Shown: positions 1 to 11,937 of the stretch, piece after piece
How the letters are laid out: every line of letters starts with the position of its first letter
Numbering within the stretch: position 1 is the stretch's first letter
Position numbers and translations under genes: made by a program
The notes under the pieces: model-generated
What the model was told of the DNA's origin: nothing
What the model saw: only the letters and a program-made list of their open reading frames with translations
The model's database searches: none
From: Chaetoderma sp. LZ-2023a
Taxonomy: Eukaryota > Mollusca > Caudofoveata > Chaetodermatida > Chaetodermatidae
Direction: 5' to 3'
Length of the DNA stretch: 64,000 nt
NCBI GenBank assembly: GCA_034401795.1
Contig: JAVVLW010001440.1
Coordinates: 271,501 to 335,500, forward strand

Positions 1-1239
1 AGATATTCTAATTTCTTAGTAATCCCTCTCTCAGTAAGAGAACAAACAGTTGTTGACTTAGGAGCAATGGTTCCGGCCACTCCCTATGGCTTCTGAAGCT
101 ATCCTACGTCTGCTGCAATAACATTATCAAACAAACGCAAATGAGTGCAGATGGCAACAGACAACAACATTTCATACTCTCACAAATGCTAATACGTGAC
201 TACGTGGTACAAAGTAAAAGATATTCCAATTTTAAAGCTAACAGGTATATAGAGGAGGAATGTGGCAATATATGTAATAGTAAATGCACAGAGTCGCATC
301 TCAGCCATTTACAGTGCGTTGTGCTAACTATCCATCTTGTATTTGTCAACATGATTGAAGACCTGCATATGCACCATTATATATGAATACTCTTGAAATG
401 TCATATAATAGAGGTGAAAGTATAAATGGCATTTAGGGAGATTTCAGCCATATTCTGATTTAGCAATGGAGACACATCCTCGAACATTGAACGAAGCTAT
501 CACGTATTTCTATGAATTTATTAATATACAGTAGGAGGGCAAACAAGTTTTGTAAATCGTTATCCTTCGTTTCGACCGATGAAATGTCAGCCAAAGCCTT
601 CGTGCCTGGCGCGTGCTTGCCCGGCTTCAGTTAATGGATATACGATAAAGGCCACACGACTGTCTGCGTGCACGTGTGCCACACGTTTGCTCTAGAGAAC
701 ATAATTGTGAATTGGTCATAGTTTATTATTGATCTACAAGAGACAACTAAGTATCCAGGCGTACAATAGACAGCGTGATCAATGTGCTCTTTCTGAGGCT
801 TCGTCTTATTCCTATGCTCGTACTTATTTATTACTTTAACACAAAAAATCACTGAAATATGTATTAGTCAGGAAAGCACACATCTATTTACTGACAAACT
901 TTAGTTATTAGGAAGCACTTCACATAATTATTATATCCACAAAATAAATGGAAACCGTATAAAGTAAACGCGATGCGCGAGAGGCAGTGTGTGTTTGAAC
1001 TGTTCTCTCCATAGTACAATGATGAGTCGTTGGTTCGTAAAATGTGTAACTTAAAGACGACTGAATTACAAAAAAGCAATTTATTGTCTAGCTACAAATA
1101 TTGTAAAATATCACGGAAACGAGACCGCCACGGTTTTGCTGATTGGTAATCAGATAAACAGATATACCAATGTAAGAACTAAATTGCTTTTGATTATGTA
1201 CATGGTATTTCAGCAATTGGTGAATCCAATCTGTCAGTC
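1..1239. other. No recognisable feature
   Basis: AT-rich sequence. Frames are short and show no family motif on either strand. No repeat shared with the rest of the window was noticed. Confidence 0.5.
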
Positions 1240-1606
1240 AATAAAATCACGTCATAATGAATCACATCACATGTAGGCTGAAGTCATAATCAATTACGCA
1301 ATGAATAGCGCAGATAAGTCCGCCATGAGCTTTTAAAGGTCCGTCATTTGTACGAAATGTGTCTTTACAATTTAACATCCATTCTGTTGAATATTTTGAA
1401 ACTAATTCGACTGGGAGCTGTCGCAGTCATATGTAGCAACATCACCCAGTTAAATTAGTTTCAAAATATTCAACAGCTTACTTGTATAGTTTTCTTGGAA
1501 ATTTAGATTAAGGAAGGTCACTATTCGATCGATCCCAACACGGGCAACGAATGGGCGGAGACTTGTTAGAGATGGGCGGGACATAGGCATAACTGGATTC
1601 ATCTAT
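1240..1606 (+). repeat. Palindromic CRE-rich interspersed repeat, copy 1
   Basis: This decayed copy has the family's landmarks in order: a region with CRE-like remnants, a central inverted repeat around GAATATTTTGAAACTAATT and its complement (about 1385-1480), the word GATCGATCCCAACACG, and a GGGCGGGACATA block. Shared order with the copies at 4.0, 10.7, 47.3 and 60.9 kb defines the family. Coding potential is absent, so it looks like a non-autonomous element. Confidence 0.75.
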
Positions 1607-3956
1607 TCTTATCAAGTATAGATCTCATCATCCAGACGTTCTGCCAGTCAGGTATGGTGTTGCTCAGTATATTCCGTGGTTTGCACACGTTTTTAAAAAG
1701 AATGTATACGAAGATTGCCGATATAGCACATATGTGCCGGCTCTTTCATTGCGTTTTATTGCCATGAACAAGGCGTCGTATTTGTAAATTTAGTCATAAG
1801 TTACTCTAACAAAATAGTGTTACGATGTGTGACATGTGGTCCAGTTGTTACCTAGTCTATGAGCGCCGAATGGTAAGAAATCCTACTTTCTTTCAGATTA
1901 CTTCAACAAACTAGAAAATGCTCGTTCCAGCTTATATCCGAACCGTTCCACAACTTGCATAGATTTATTAAAATTTAAGCATGGGTGCCATCTATAACCC
2001 CCTGAGAGGTCAGTAAAAAATTGGATTCGTTATGACGTAATTGTTACCCGTATAATATTACCGGTAATATTTTTCGAGATCCGCTCACCAATAACAGATG
2101 AGCAGATTGGTGATTAAGATTGGTTTTCCCTTCTACGGCCTGATAGAGGCGAATCGAATACCAGGCTCCGTTCTGGTGTCGATAGCTACGACTGTAATAC
2201 CGCCTAATGTTCTAGCAGGATCTATTCAGCAGCAACAGAGGAGTTGAGATTTTAAAATCGAGTAGTGGGACACCCTTCTAAAAGTTATGAGGGCGTGTAT
2301 AAAACTCAGGCCGTATGCTGATCTGGGTAATTAATCCATGCTATAGCTCCACCCCAACCTTTATCCAGATCTAATCATATATAGCGGATGAGCAATGATT
2401 TTAGCTTTTAAGTACAGGGTATCCTTCTAAATGTTTCTAGGAATTAATCGAATTTTAGCTCATTTATGACACCGAAAGCCACCCCACCCAATACCTCCAC
2501 CACGCCTAAAATCCCTCCACAAGTTCTAGATTAGGACGCGTTCCTCAATAGTGGAGTAGAAACGGTTTTGACATTATTACAGTCACTATTATATACCACA
2601 TTGCATGTTATCTACTAATCTTAAAACAGCACTCAAATTATTAAAGCGCGTTCCGTTTCTTTAATTGACTCTGGAAAAACTGTGCTCCCTGACAGCAAAT
2701 GAGTGTGCCATCATTTGATGTGACGTCGGTTGAATAGTGCCACCCTGGATGAATGGCAGTTCAAATCCAGGAGTTAAACCTTTTGACGGATTGCCCTGTC
2801 GGCTCATACACTTCTAGTTCTTTATGTAGCATATTCAAACCTTAAAATATTCCAATTTGCATTCTTTATTTGAGCCATCCATATTGGCAGATGCAATATA
2901 GAGGATAACGGGAAAGCCACGCTGCTAATAGGAGGAATTAGTATCTGAGTTGGGCAGCATGAAGCTGAAAGGTGATTTATCTGGTCAGTATGTTGATAGC
3001 TTATTATTGAGCAGGCCATCAATTCCCGTACCACTTAGGGATGGCTCGTCAGTACTGACGGTTAAACTTTCAATTTGAAGCTGCCATTTCCAATAGATAG
3101 TACCTAATAGTATCTAATACTGATTTGTCGACAATAACATATTATTGCTATGATTCTTCTTGGCAAGTTTGCAGTCTCTTATCGTGTAATAGCCCTTATA
3201 ATTGAAGTAGAGACAGGGCAATTAGAATTACTTGCAATAATGTGCATCTGTCAGAATGGAATTTGGAATTTTGCTTCGCTTCCGTTAATTCAGGCCTGAG
3301 TGGAACATAAACTGATAATGCGCTTGCTATCCCTAAAAACAACGAATGATATACTGAATCTGTAAGTTCTTACAAGATTATGAAAATGTGCTCGTTATCA
3401 CGTAAAACATTGAATTCTCAGCATCTCAATTTCGATGATTTGAGATAGTGGTTGTTAATATAAGCAGGAATCATCTGGTAGTAAACAACATCAGTGTGAT
3501 GCTATTTCCACACCGGATTTAGACTGTTCGGCCATACAGACTGAGATCTGAAAATGCGAGATAACTGTGATAAAATATTAGAATGTGTTGCCCAATGCAT
3601 AGTAGATATCTCATTGCTTATTTATATTTATTTTAGCTGCTTTAATCGAATGGCAACGTAGCGAAGATAAATGGTCAAATTGTGGTTAGCACAATTTAGT
3701 GACACATATAACATATAGATATAATTTATGAGCTGGACTACGCCATACAATCCCGGATTCGTAAGAGACGGCGAACAAGTTGGTCCTCCAATACACCACT
3801 GAAAGCTATAATTCTCATAGAGTATGGCGCTAAAGTATATTTGTAGAATTATATCCGTCAATTAGAAATGATTGTAGCATGCCAATGCCCAAGAGCAGAA
3901 GAGGAAACTAGATGCTGGCACAGATTAGGGAAACGCCATTTCTGGCGCAAATTAAA
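1607..3956. other. No recognisable feature
   Basis: Unique-looking AT-rich DNA. Only short frames without motifs are present. No repeat or RNA gene was recognised. Confidence 0.45.
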
Positions 3957-4372
3957 GAGCAATTCACCTTTCTAGAGTATCCATCCATCACCTGACGTCG
4001 TATGACGTCATAATCAGCCCAGGCGTGTATGATGACGTCACAATCATTACGTCACAGTGTGTTCCATATAGACCGGCATCAAATCTCAAATACTCCGACA
4101 CGTTGTATGAATTGTATGTCTATGTAATTCTTTGCAATTTAATAAACATGCTGTTGAATATTTTGAAACTAATTTGACTGGGCGCTGTTGCTGCCTTAGG
4201 CAGCAACAGCACCCAGTCAAATTAGTTTCAAAATAATGAACAGCTTACCTGTGTAGTTTTTTGGAAATCAATAGTCAGGGTGTTCACAGATCGATAGATC
4301 CCAACACGAGCGAGGTGTGGGTGGAGCTTAGCTAGAGATGGGCGGGGCATATCTAAAACCGGAAATGTCCAT
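3957..4372 (+). repeat. Palindromic CRE-rich interspersed repeat, copy 2 (best preserved)
   Basis: It starts near ACCTTTCTAGAGTATCC and ends near AAACCGGAAATGT; possible short terminal inverted repeats are ACCTTTCC and GGAAAGGT. Two TGACGTCA palindromes lie at about 4000-4045. A near-perfect hairpin has arms at about 4150-4196 and 4198-4244 around a single T. After it come the GATCGATC-type word and the AGATGGGCGGGGCAT block. No protein is encoded. It is most likely a MITE-like element whose autonomous partner is not in the window. No convincing target duplication was found. Confidence 0.8.
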
Positions 4373-4434
4373 TGGGCAATGCAGCTGATGCATAGACTAG
4401 CCAAACACTGTCAACGTCCATAAGAAACAATCCA

Positions 4435-4762
4435 GAAATGGATGAATCCGCTTTTCACCACGCCCTGGCCATCTCTAGCTAAGCTTCGCCCACTGGTTGA
4501 CCGTGTTGGGATCGATTGATCCCTGAACTCCTTGAATATCAATTTCCAGAAAACTATACAGGTAAGTTACTTACCATTTTGAAAGTAATTTGAATGTGTG
4601 CCAAATTAGTTTCAGAAATATTCAAAAGAATGGTTATTAAGTCGTAAGGACATAACATTCTTGCACGTCTTAATAAACCATACGGCATTCATACCGTATT
4701 TTAATTGCGGCATTACTCTATCTGTGGCGTATTGGATTATGACGTCATATACATGATAGACA
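4435..4762 (-). repeat. Palindromic CRE-rich interspersed repeat, copy 3 (inverted)
   Basis: Reverse-oriented relative to copy 2 and only about 60 bp from it. The blocks CCATCTCTAGCTAAGCTTCG, GTGTTGGGATCGATTGATCC and CAAATTAGTTTCAGAAATATTC appear in reverse order, ending with a TGACGTCA near 4741. Copies 2 and 3 therefore form a large inverted pair. Confidence 0.75.
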
Positions 4763-5567
4763 AATGGGTTTCCTCTAGTGGCCAGTACAGATGTTTGTGT
4801 TCTAGGATGCTTCACGTCTTCCGAGTTTTCCGAGTTGAACGTCTCAAGTGAACGCAGGGAAATTCACTGCAACCTTTGAAGGAGTACGACTGGAGGAGGT
4901 TGTTATATATTAAGCCAACATAAAAGATCATCGCATGGTGACTAATGTTGTTCTCCAGACCGAAATATACTTAATAAGTAAGTGAAGAATTATCAACCGG
5001 CTTGTACAGCCTGTGAAACAAATGTAAGAAAAGGAAGATTCTAAAGTGGCAATCTAACAGTATTTAAGTCTCGATAGAAAATAATGGGAGCAAGAAACCA
5101 AATGTTTTGGATATTCTGAACTCGCCAAATAGTCCACAACGTGACAAACCAAACAATAACCGAAATAACAAAGCTAATCAGCAAAATCTCCAGGAAATAC
5201 ATACAGCGCGCGTGGAAAGCCGAGTGTTATGCAGATGGCGCAGAGAAATTAAGGATAGTATGGATCTCCTGATAGAATAAATTACCGAGTTGATGAGGAG
5301 GATGGGATTATGGAAAATTATGGCTGATGTATTACAAGAGCGCAAATGTTGGAATTTGGGTTTTCAGAACGAATTTGTGTAGAAAGACAATTTTCAGAAG
5401 AGATTCCGAAATATACATTTTCCGAATAACAATTTTCAGACTCATGCCATGCGATATAATTATGGTGTGGTGATTTAATTTGACGTAATAAACGTTTCTC
5501 ATTGATATTTTCCTGCAGTAGGCCTAAAATCCCTAATTGAATTATTTAAATTGATATGCCGACATCG
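4763..5567. other. No recognisable feature
   Basis: No motif-bearing frame, RNA gene or repeat was recognised between the inverted repeat pair and the hAT-type element. Confidence 0.45.
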
Positions 5568-5881
5568 ACATAATGCAGGGCCGGCTCAAGGCATAGGCGA
5601 ACTAGGTACTGCTTAGGTCGCCATATTTTAGAGGGGCGCCAAAAAGGGAGTGGAGGTGCCTCTCACCACCAAAACTAGATGTACTCAAGGCAAATACGAT
5701 TTCTCCAAAATCCACACTTAGGACAAGAGCCATATTTCTCTCTAGAAATGCTGGAAAAGCCCTCTCAGCGCATCTGGATTTCAATCTTTTCCGGGGGAGG
5801 ACCCCGGACACCCGGCTTAAAGGCTGGTCTTTTGCCTTTGTCTAGGGCACCAGAGACCCTAGGGCCTGCCCTGACATAATG
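5568..5881. mobile_element. Non-autonomous hAT-type MITE with 8-bp target duplication
   Basis: The element occupies 5576-5873 (298 bp). Its ends are CAGGGCCGGC on the left and the complement of CAGGGCAGGC on the right, a short terminal inverted repeat. It is flanked on both sides by ACATAATG (5568-5575 and 5874-5881). CAG-type termini with an 8-bp duplication are hallmarks of the hAT superfamily. A frame at 5602-5811 on the minus strand resembles no transposase, so mobilisation would need a source elsewhere. Confidence 0.85.
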
Positions 5882-6223
5882 CAGTTTCAATTTGGGAAAC
5901 TGGTGTACTTAATTTGTCAGTCGTGGTGGCTTTACAATTTGTGAATATCCACATGAATTCCCGCTTCATACCACGGGAGAACAAAGCACAACGCACAATC
6001 TTTAGAGTTGACATACATAGATGTTGGTGATATGAAGGTTTTCTTCGAACCCATCGAGTACACAGAGACTGAGTTGGTAGTTTGTCAAGACACTAGTCTT
6101 TTGGCATACCTTGTATATTTGTATATTTATATATTTGTTTGCATGTGTGGTAGCAGCCTGTACCGCCGGAAAAACACTGGTGTAGCGAATTTATTACCCC
6201 TCAGCCGTCAGCGAGAGAGTAAG

Positions 6224-6225
<2 letters not shown>
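5882..6225. other. No recognisable feature
   Basis: Short unannotated stretch between the MITE and a GA microsatellite. Confidence 0.4.
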
Positions 6226-6276
<51 letters not shown>

Positions 6277-6298
6277 AGAGAGATATATATATATATAT
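6226..6298. repeat. (GA)n then (TA)n microsatellite
   Basis: About 55 bp of GA dinucleotides with few interruptions, followed directly by about nine TA dinucleotides. Confidence 0.95.
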
Positions 6299-7611
6299 TT
6301 TATCTTAACTTAGACATTGCCCATTTTCAACACGTCATGACGTCATTTTCAGAATACACCAACACTCATCACATCACGACCTTCGGCAATGGCTATTGTT
6401 AAGTCGTAATTAATCTGCGCATTAAGACTAAAACACGATGTTCGCGCGTGGGATGCCGTGTAGTATTGCCTTGGCGTGAGGGAAATACCAGATCATACAT
6501 CACGTATCTTAACCAATCAAATAACAGCATTTGGTCATGTGGCATTGCTGATGGGGTAATATATAATCCATATTTCCCTTCTCATTCCTTTTATGGTGCG
6601 ACAGTGAACCTTTGAAAGGAACCGTCTTTTGCCATTCGAGATTAGCTATTAAGATATGCATCCAAGACAGACCACAATGGCTTCGTCAGTATAGACAACA
6701 CACTGATGATATATCTAAACCGGTCTTGAAAGAACCCGATCGAGTAACTGGCAATTCCCACCATATGTAAATAATGGGCACTAAAAAAGATGTAGGCCTA
6801 CATAGGCATTGATCTAATGCCAAAATATCGCAGATCCAACTTGGTGGCTGTTTACCATGAGTTAGTGGCTCACTTACGAGATATTTCTTTCAAAGGATTG
6901 AGCTGTTCCACGTCAGATCAAATGGAACATGAATATTTATGTCATATCAAAATACATAACTTTCATTAGGATCAGTATCCGATTCAGATTGTTTGCCAAT
7001 GAATTCTATTTTGCTCTGTTTGTTTCGAATAGCTGTAGCCAGTGACAAATAGCATTGCAGTCGAGGTAGCCATGTGTATCGATTCATTAACTTCATATAT
7101 CCACATATCCAACTGATTTCCTTGTCCGGATTCTCATCAGTTACATTTACGTCGATTCTGGAGCTCCGTGATACATTGGTTAGTAAGCTGCTATATTGTA
7201 TTGTATTTCGTAATGTCCTCCTTTATAGGAGCACTGCCCAGACTGACAGCGTCGCTGCTCAGTGAGGTTCCTAGTCACATATCCGCACCCATTGGGGTGA
7301 TGCTACAAGTATTTGTAACGTATCTACAGACAGTCTAAATAGTGAACCAGGGAGCCACCCACAGGGTCGCTGACAGCTGTGGCGTTGGTTGGTTAGAGTA
7401 GGATGCCAACTATGCCTCACAGTGAAGACCAGTCTGCTCACATATGTACCCATCCGCTTTTTTTAGATTGGTGTCTTACAGGCTTCAGTTATGGAATCTT
7501 GGAGATACTTACGGCAGGGCTGTCATCCGACATCTACTATTTACACTATCAGGGCGTATTCGCAACTGAGCTCCCGATACAGGACCTGACACTCAGCGTG
7601 AGTTCTAATAC
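6299..7611. other. No recognisable feature
   Basis: No motif-bearing frame. One TGACGTCA lies near 6337 outside any recognised repeat copy. The part after about 7250 may be the unassigned tail of the SINE at 7.6-7.8 kb. Confidence 0.4.
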
Positions 7612-7637
7612 GTCACCACCACCACCCCCCCCCCCCA
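7612..7637. repeat. CCA/poly-C tract
   Basis: CCACCACCA runs into about 13 C residues and then CCA again. It is a slippage-prone simple repeat inside or next to the SINE 3' region. Confidence 0.9.
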
Positions 7638-7841
7638 CCACCCTCATTGGCACAGACAACACACGAGACAGGGCCGAGGGCTTTATGTCCCCTCCGAAGG
7701 ACGTGTCATTTGAATGATGTATGGAATAGCACAGGTTTTACACCTTGATCGCATGCCTGAACGCGGGATCTAACCCGGCTCTTTGGATTGGAATTCCAAG
7801 CATGTGCGGCACAACGGTTTTTCCAACCGAGCCAATGGGTC
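7638..7841 (-). mobile_element. tRNA-derived SINE (long variable region type)
   Basis: On the minus strand a tRNA-like head begins near 7841: a 7-nt acceptor-like GACCCAT, an A box TGGCTCGGTTGG, and a B box GGTTAGATCCC (7765-7775). The boxes are about 46 nt apart, wider than in most tRNAs and closer to Leu/Ser-type tRNAs. The body contains CCTTCGGAGGGGACATAAA, reminiscent of the central core of several animal tRNA-SINEs (from memory, unchecked). The 3' end is uncertain. Confidence 0.6.
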
Positions 7842-8938
7842 TAATGAATATAGAACTCAGACGTCATGCCAAAATCAGTTCTAAATTGATTAAATAACCC
7901 ACAAGCTCTTACAAAACGTTCTTTACACAGTTGCGAACATAACAGCAAATTTAGTAGCTAAATATAAATGAACCAAACGCTAGGATACAAATTAGAACCA
8001 AGTAATTTGATTATTTATTTGTGAGGTTAGTGTCGGCCTTGGACGTGTGAGTATGAAAGTGCAGCTGTCTCCATGTTTAGCAGGTGTATACTGATGTATG
8101 CTGCTTTGTTCAGCTGTTCTGAAATTATCACATCCAATGAGGACAACATTCATGCACTAGCGGATTGATAGTCAATGAAATAATGTTGCTTTAAGCAAAC
8201 ACATGATGGCTAATATATGTGTATCCCCCTCATGAATTGTCGTCAATAGCCTGTCATCAGCGTAATTTTCAATTGCAATGGGTACTCTTTGTCGGATAGA
8301 AGGCTATTATAAATTGAGCGTGATGCGATATTTTATCAGCTCGCCTGTAATTACGTGCCTTTGTTAGCGAACCGGATGTATCGTGCACTTCAATTAACCA
8401 CAGCTAAAAGAAATACTAATCAAATGTTTGAAGGAATAATCATATGCTGAATCAGATTGCTGCGAAAATCAGTTTAATTTTCAAAATCCGAACATGAGCG
8501 AGCCATAGCAATGGCACGATTTCTTTCTTGCCAAAGTAAATATTTAGTTTAGTGGAACCGACAGCAGCAATAACATGGCAAAGACGGACGCCTGCTCTCA
8601 CCACTCATGAGTCATGGCAGTGCGTAAATTCTTCAAGAGCGTATACGAGAGAAGTAAAACATACTGATGCAATATTATCATAGACAACAACGGGCGGGAT
8701 TTATCCACTCGCTACATGAAATAATTAGCAGCTATGTACTACAGAGAAGAGCATAATGAAATGAGAAAATTCAATATTACAATCAGTATCTAACCAATAA
8801 GTGGATTCTGATTATCAAACTTTAACCGAATATTATTCATCCTAATACCGCTGCTTGTCTGCAATGAGTAATGGGGGTGTCTGATGGTGTTATAGCTTAC
8901 TGCATTGATGTACTACTGATAGAAAGTGTGAATCAAGA
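7842..8938. other. No recognisable feature
   Basis: AT-rich stretch; no motif, hairpin or repeat shared with the rest of the window was noticed. Confidence 0.4.
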
Positions 8939-9066
8939 AGGGTCCTTAGGAAGTTAAGGATTTCGGCTGAGGACAAGGCACAGTGGGCAAAAGCGAAGGT
9001 GGCCCGCTCGCAGCTGTAGTATCTATCTACTACTACAGCCGCAGGATACAGTAATCATACATACAT
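8939..9066 (+). mobile_element. 3' fragment of a LINE (same family as 11.9-13.5 and 15.3-16.7 kb)
   Basis: The stretch encodes a remnant reading R.LRISAEDKAQWAKAK, matching the 3' ends of the copies at about 12.0 kb (minus) and 16.58 kb (plus). It then runs through CTACTACTACAGCC into ATCATACATACATG, the same tail as the 12-kb copy. This is a strongly 5'-truncated insertion. Confidence 0.7.
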
Positions 9067-9543
9067 GTGTAAATGGATTGAAATAAAGACTTCTGAAGAA
9101 TAGTTAGGGTTAATAATTAAATTGCCTATGATTCTGTCTTTGTGTAGAAAGTTTATCTTCGAATCAGAAAGATGATTCTAGTAGTAATCATATTGTGTGC
9201 TTACGATAAATTGCCATATATTCACTTATATACGACGAATTTAAAGACAATGTAAGAGTTATTGTCAAATTTGAGTGAAGTGCAGTCAACACGTGCTGTT
9301 CGTTTTGAGCATATTCCATGGGATTCCGTTTCAGTGACGTGATCACATGGTAGGTCGTGTAATTAAGATGGTTTGGTTTAAACAAAATTGTATTTCATTC
9401 AAGTGGGAGCATGATAAGACATGCGTCTTGTGACCGTATCTCCCACATAATACAATTGTTGTACATAGAGTACAATAACAAGTGGCGGATGCGCAACATA
9501 GCATTAGCATTATTAAATAATAATATAAGAATAATAAACTTGA
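9067..9543. other. No recognisable feature
   Basis: Nothing recognised between the LINE fragment and the GAGT/GGGT minisatellite. Confidence 0.4.
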
Positions 9544-9764
9544 AGAGAGTGAGTGAGTGAGTGAGTGAGTGGGTGGGTGGGTGGGCGGAGTGAGTGAGTG
9601 AGTGAGTGAGTGAGTGAGTGAGTGAGTGAGTGAGTGAGTGAGTGAGTGAGTGAGTGAGTGAGTGAGTGGGTGGGTGGGTGGGTGGGTGGGTGGGTGGGTG
9701 GGTGGGTGGGTGGGTGGGTGAGTGAGTGAGTGAGTGAGTGAGTGAGTGAGTGAGTGAGTGAGAG
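9544..9764. repeat. (GAGT)n/(GGGT)n compound microsatellite
   Basis: About 220 bp of tetranucleotides in blocks: GAGT, GGGT with a GGCGGA interruption, a long GAGT block, about 14 GGGT units, then GAGT again. All overlapping His/Ser/Leu/Thr-rich minus-strand frames here are translations of the repeat. The GGGT block is a G-quadruplex candidate. Confidence 0.97.
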
Positions 9765-10664
9765 AGACAAGGTAAGAAGGGTATGTGTGGAAGGAACTCA
9801 GTGTGCTGTGTGTACCCACATGCTTGCACAGTTTCAGTAAAATACAGCGCATAAATAAGTTAGAATATCTTCAGAATAGGAACGCTAAGAAAGTTGTGTT
9901 GAATATTTGATCGCAATTTGGCGGGACGACATTATTGTCGGAGGCTGCACAATCCTCCAATCCAATTGTCTCCAAGACAGTATAAAGTATAAAACAAATA
10001 TAAACGATTGCGCCACCAATGTACATATGTGGATATATGCAGTACAGCGCAGGTCGTGAAAGACTTGACATGTTTCCAGGGCAAGATAAAAAAAGTACTT
10101 TAATTAAGATGGTTTGTTATGTGAACAGTCATGATTGCCATTAGATAAACACTGGTCAATGCAGAAAACAAGCAAAGCAGGAACCACACACTTACAATGC
10201 AATGCGTTGTTCGAAAATGTAAACTCGAGCTATCACCAAATCTGCAGGCCGCATACAGATAAGAACAGTCTATGCCACTTTTAAACGTCGCAACATAGTG
10301 TCTAATCCATAAAATATAGGCAAAGGTTGACACACACGTGCAAAAGCCCATCAGCTTTTAGTCATCTCTCACTAGTTCAGACCATTGTAATATATTAGAA
10401 ACTCGCTTATTGTGCTTTCTTTCAAAACTCAATTATGTAAATCATGGCGGAATTGTGTGGGATATTAGAGATGTAGTCTTTGTTCTCAGTACAAAGCGTG
10501 TGAAAATGATGCGGCATTAATGAGGGAGTCGCTAGAAGAAGAACAAATCTCCATTCTAAACACCATATTGGTGAAACATGTTGTTGGTTAACATTGAAGA
10601 ACACGTATATAAAATGGCCCTCAGCTGAACGTTGCAATGCACCTTTGCAGTTTACCCGTCCACC
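9765..10664. other. No recognisable feature
   Basis: Only short frames without motifs. Confidence 0.4.
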
Positions 10665-11010
10665 GTATGACGTCATAATCCACTACGTGACGTGTAGAAT
10701 TCACGGATGAATGACTCAATTTAGTTCGTCTTAAACGTTTAATTGTCCGACATGTTGTAGGAATTGTGTGTATTTACTATTTAATGAACATTATGTTGAA
10801 TATTTTAAAACTAATTTAACTGGGCGCTGTTACTGCCATACGCAGCAACATAACCCAATCAAATTAGTTTCAAAAATTTCAACAGATTACCTGTATAGTT
10901 TTTGGAAATTGTGAGTCAGGGCGGTCGTGGGATCGATCGATGCCAACACGACTGAGGTGTGCGTGGAGCTTAACTAGGGATGAGCGGGGCATAACTAAAA
11001 CCGAAAAGGT
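10665..11010 (+). repeat. Palindromic CRE-rich interspersed repeat, copy 4
   Basis: Starts at TGACGTCATAATC (10668). It continues through TTGAATATTTTAAAACTAATT and its inverted partner (about 10795-10880), GATCGATCGATGCCAACACG, and ends at GGGGCATAACTAAAACCG. Order and spacing match copy 2; the central inverted repeat is partly decayed. Confidence 0.8.
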
Positions 11011-11647
11011 ATATTGAATTATATCAAATCTCAAACTTGGAAGACGGTCGAATGTCGATGTGCATATCATATTAACACAATCGTAATTCGATTTGTGTTG
11101 TGCCTTGAAGTTATTACAAAAAACAAGTAACCGGTGCCGCATATGGCATAGGAGCGTCCAGTATCTCCTTCCGTGTCCATCATAAAGTGGGTAATCTAGG
11201 AATACTCCGCCTGTTTAACAACACCAACTCACAAGCAGCTGTTATTTTAAGATACAACTAAACTAAAACACACAATACTGTACTTAAATGGAAGAGTAAT
11301 TGTAATGGTATTTGGTGATTAATGTTTGGCACATTTCTAAGCTAAACTATTGCTATTGACTCGGAAATCTGCCACTAAATGTGTCTCTCACAGATTTTCA
11401 ATAGAACTGAGGTTCCAGCAATAATACAACTATGGCAGAAAATTATGATATCTTGCTTAAATATGGATGGTTTGGAGAATTACCAGAGAGAAGGAACGAC
11501 AATGTCTGTACTGTTCATATGTGACTTCATCAACTGGCGTTTTACATTCGTATAAATGCTTGTTTCAAATCGCCAACTTCCATAAATATATACACGTATG
11601 ATTATGCATTTATTTTACATATTCAAAATTAATTATATTAGTTGAGG
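11011..11647. other. No recognisable feature
   Basis: Nothing recognised. Confidence 0.4.
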
Positions 11648-11937
11648 AATGTATGTATGTATGTATGTATGTATGTATTTTTTATTTTATTGACGCACTA
11701 GCAACGTGCGGCTTCAATTTTCATGTGCTAACTTAGCCGACAGTGATGCACCCATTAGTTTAATTTGTTGATCACCATCTCCCGGTCGGGGGATCGAACC
11801 GCCATTCTGCAACTCCGCATAGCATCAGCAACCAGGCATCTTTCCACTGGACCACGGCACCAAGTATGTATGTATGTATGTATGTATGTTTGTATGTATG
11901 TATGTATGTATGTATGTATGTATGTATGTATGTATGA
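11648..11937. repeat. (ATGT)n microsatellite, LINE 3' tail split by a SINE
   Basis: Two ATGT blocks, 11648-11677 and about 11864-11937, flank the SINE at 11678-11861. Read on the minus strand the tract follows directly on TACAGTAATCATAC, which is also the tail of the LINE fragment at 9.05 kb. It therefore looks like an expanded ATAC-type LINE tail. Confidence 0.85.
11678..11861 (-). mobile_element. tRNA-derived SINE
   Basis: From 11861 on the minus strand: acceptor-like GGTGCCG, A box TGGTCCAGTGG, B box GGTTCGATCCC (11790-11800), a tRNA-unrelated body of about 90 nt, and an A-rich end AATAAAATAAAAAA. It is not a functional tRNA: the B box is too far from the A box for a class I tRNA and no matching acceptor 3' strand is seen. 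ATGT repeats on both sides are the target and hide the exact duplication. Confidence 0.8.

Noticed and set aside
9343-9852. His/Ser/Leu/Thr-repeat protein frames
   Set aside because: Open only because the GAGT/GGGT tetramer repeat lacks stops.
11775-11861. True tRNA gene
   Set aside because: Good A and B boxes, but no paired acceptor 3' strand, unusual box spacing, an A-rich tail and a body of non-tRNA sequence. It fits a SINE.
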